This document shows positions 62,501-64,000 of a stretch of DNA of 64,000 bases, piece after piece. The DNA is from Bugula neritina (lineage: Eukaryota; Bryozoa; Gymnolaemata; Cheilostomatida; Bugulidae), in assembly GCA_964035545.1 (NCBI GenBank), contig OZ037768.1, positions 2,221,501-2,285,500 of the forward strand. The letters run 5' to 3'. Made by a program: the position numbers and the translations under genes. The notes under the pieces are model-generated. The model saw only the letters and a program-made list of their open reading frames with translations. It had not been told where the DNA came from and searched no databases. The first letter of the stretch is position 1. Each line of letters begins with the position of its first letter.

Positions 62501-63505
62501 TAGCTTCAAATAATGGTGAGACAGTTTAGCTATGCTTGTTGGACTATTGATTTGGAGTTGTCACACCTTTAGTTTTTGTCCAGAAATCTCGTTACATTTT
62601 CACTAAGTTTTATGCCAGTGTTGCTCAGAAAATCTACGGGTGATTTAACATATAAATTGCTATAATGTTTAAACATATAATTGAGTAATTATTGGTTTGT
62701 TACAGCCCCTGTATATTCGAGGACCCTATGATGTCATCAACTTGTATCCTTTACCAGATTTACTGGAGTTCTGCATTATGATTTATTTACTAGTGTATGT
62801 TCTAACTGGTGATATTTGGCCAACATTAGTAACTACATTTCTTAACTAAAATGAATAGAGCTGTGCTGTTTGGACTTCCCACTAACCTAGCCAAGGAGAC
62901 TGTGTTTGGTGGTGCTCTGAATGTAGTCAAATCTGTCGGTAAGTTGTCTGCTCTCATTCAATTGATGTGATATATGTAACGTGTGTAAGTTTGAAGACCT
63001 TATGTCACCCAGCACTTTATTTAAAAGAGGGCTGTATTTTACTGAATTTCTCCACCATAAAGATTTATGCATTAGGAGCATTTTGTCAGTTAGAAGAGCA
63101 ACAGTATTTTGCGGAAGTATCATATGTACGGTTAATTAATATTTTACAGATACACTTTTAGACATTTTCGGTTTTCTACACTGTAAAAATATTTTACAAC
63201 ATATCGTTAATTGCAATACATACACCTCAAGCTTTGTAATGATGGTAGTGGAAAACTTATCAGAATGACTGTACGCTTGGCCCCTGCCATGTTACAGCTA
63301 TGCAGGCGGTCGACTTCATGATTTTTGTGTTCAATGAGTTGGGATCTGGTGTTCATTTGCAGAAGGTAGAAAAAGTTTGAGCCTAAATATTGACATAAAG
63401 CCAAAGAAAAGTCTAGAAGAATCTGCTGAGCCAATGAAAAGGCCCGTTGAGACTGGTGACCATCATCATCAACCTGCTGTGAAAAAGTTTAAAAGCTGGT
63501 CTTGA
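59562..63505 (+). CDS. RPP30: ribonuclease P/MRP protein subunit p30
   Basis: RPP30 is a TIM-barrel-like subunit of nuclear RNase P and MRP, which trim tRNA 5' leaders and pre-rRNA. Exons: 59562-59643, 60283-60404, 60584-60661, 60994-61059, 61142-61228, 61731-61847, 61972-62001, 62706-62743, 62859-62938, 63363-63505; 280 aa against 268 in human. Diagnostic blocks: a short start then LGYKTIAVDQTI, KILSRVTVEYS, FDIVAARPQDDKALD, DIISLDG, FELEYAPCVSDSS, NLILSSGHSN, PLYIRGPYDVINLAVLFGL, and a basic tail (KPKKSLEES, KKFKSWS). Two exons are very short (30 and 38 nt). The second exon is preceded by tandem AGs, and only the first keeps the frame. The 3' end converges on MRPL36. Confidence 0.94.
59755..59805. 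repeat. imperfect palindromic simple DNA in RPP30 intron 1
   Basis: AACTTCAGCTTGAACTTCAA followed by GTTCAAACTGAAACTCAAAC reverses direction around its centre and can fold into an imperfect hairpin. It resembles in style the blocks at 15240-15740 and 34620-34720. Confidence 0.5.
60279..60287 (+). other. tandem acceptor (AG-TAG) before RPP30 exon 2
   Basis: The intron ends GATAG|TAG|GATAC. Splicing after 60282 joins T to TA (Leu) and gives IKLGYKTIAVD, as the family expects. Splicing 3 nt later would join T to GA and create an immediate TGA stop. Confidence 0.8.
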
Positions 63506-63510
63506 TACAT

Positions 63511-63516
63511 TTTATT
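63511..63516 (-). promoter_or_regulatory. candidate MRPL36 polyadenylation signal
   Basis: Minus-strand AATAAA about 100 bp past the MRPL36 stop and only 6 bp beyond the RPP30 stop on the other strand. Confidence 0.5.
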
Positions 63517-63599
63517 TGTTTTATGTACATAAACTGTATAATTGATGCAAGCTTTTATATTTTTATATCTGTGTATAAATATATCATATACAAGCTGAG

Positions 63600-63605
63600 A
63601 ATAAA
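63600..63605 (+). promoter_or_regulatory. candidate RPP30 polyadenylation signal
   Basis: AATAAA 95 bp after the RPP30 stop and 9 bp before the MRPL36 stop codon on the opposite strand. Confidence 0.6.
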
Positions 63606-63613
63606 ATGTCATG

Positions 63614-63775
63614 TTATGACCACCAAGGTTTATCTGTGAAATATAATTGATACTTGGATTTAGACAACTTTTGCATTGTTTTATGTCTGCCGTGTTTCTT
63701 ACACTCCATATAAAGTCGGCCACCTCTTCTCACAAAGTAACAGTCTTTGCATCTTCTCTCTAACGACACTGCCAC
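63614..63775 (-). CDS. MRPL36: mitochondrial ribosomal protein bL36m, last exon (partial)
   Basis: The frame encodes a 53-residue C-terminal part: [19 protein letters not shown], then [19 protein letters not shown] and a short tail ending PWWS. bL36 is a small zinc-ribbon protein of the large ribosomal subunit. The C-x2-C pair (RCKDC) plus the second Cys (MEC) and the His of HGRHK form the usual CCCH zinc site. The animal mitochondrial hallmark [11 protein letters not shown] is clear. The exon starts after TTTGTGTAG in phase 0. The tail beyond HGRHKTMQ is about 15 residues longer than in vertebrates. The N-terminal exon with the targeting peptide was not identified and probably lies beyond the window. 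Confidence 0.9.
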   Translation of the reverse strand: MAVSLERRCKDCYFVRRGGRLYMECKKHGRHKTMQKLSKSKYQLYFTDKPWWS

Positions 63776-64000
63776 CTACACAAAGTAACAAAACCCTATT
63801 ACAATGATACAGCAGCTCAACATTTATAGTGCATGTATGTATGCCCTTCTTAACTGACATTTCTGGAACACCAGGAATGTATTGAGCAAAAATAATAGAA
63901 TAACACAATTAGATTCAAATTTGGTAAAAGCATGCCTGGTAAATAAAAATTGAGAACTACAAACATGCTTAATCAAAATGTGGCAAGTTCTACAGTATGT
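63776..64000. other. upstream intron of MRPL36 (presumed)
   Basis: AT-rich sequence without a recognisable first exon. The minus-strand MSVKKG reading near 63850-63867 resembles a bacterial L36 start by chance and is not linked in frame to the exon. Confidence 0.4.

Noticed and set aside
63840-63870. MSVKKG as the start of MRPL36
   Set aside because: It resembles the bacterial L36 start, but is out of frame with the exon, has no fitting donor and no mitochondrial targeting sequence.

Overview
This is eukaryotic nuclear DNA. The genes are split into many short exons with canonical splice sites, the introns and intergenic DNA are AT-rich, and there are intronic minisatellites and tRNA-like repeats. 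The gene content (SH3-tailed class I myosin, discoidin/F-type-lectin-like secreted protein, neurexin-IV-type fibrinogen-like domain) points to an animal. The compact intron size and simple domain sets fit an invertebrate, possibly a non-bilaterian such as a sponge, but the sequence alone does not fix the taxon. All exon models were built by hand from reading frame, GT/AG sites, phase continuity and recalled family similarity; no alignment was run. Layout: (1) 1-3226, gene-poor flank. (2) 3227-9021 (+), secreted three-domain discoidin/F-type-lectin-like protein, 10 exons. (3) 9649-14980 (-), TYW1, the radical-SAM wybutosine tRNA enzyme, 13 exons. (4) 14981-17187, intergenic with strong palindromes. 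(5) 17188-33174 (-), long-tailed class I myosin of the MYO1E/MYO1F type, about 26 exons including a 15-nt microexon. (6) 33175-35821, divergent intergenic region of AT-rich cryptically simple DNA. (7) 35822-51713 (+), DHX37-type DEAH-box ribosome-biogenesis helicase, 27 exons. (8) 52528-58915 (+), secreted Cys-containing coiled-coil protein ending in a CNTNAP-like fibrinogen-related domain, 11 exons. (9) 59562-63505 (+), RPP30, protein subunit of RNase P/MRP, 10 exons. (10) 63614-63775 (-), last exon of the mitochondrial ribosomal protein bL36m (MRPL36), tail-to-tail with RPP30. The genes do not form a pathway, although TYW1 and RPP30 both act on tRNA and DHX37 and MRPL36 both concern ribosomes. 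The most unusual signal is in the introns of TYW1, the myosin and DHX37. They carry over a dozen minisatellites, and many begin exactly at a splice junction or have units that copy the junction, including a few bases of conserved exon. The extreme case is the 3.5-kb DHX37 intron of about 140 copies of a 25-bp unit, each carrying a pyrimidine/AT-rich ...AG directly followed by GTGAGT, the layout of a recursive splice site. The other three complete genes lack such arrays.
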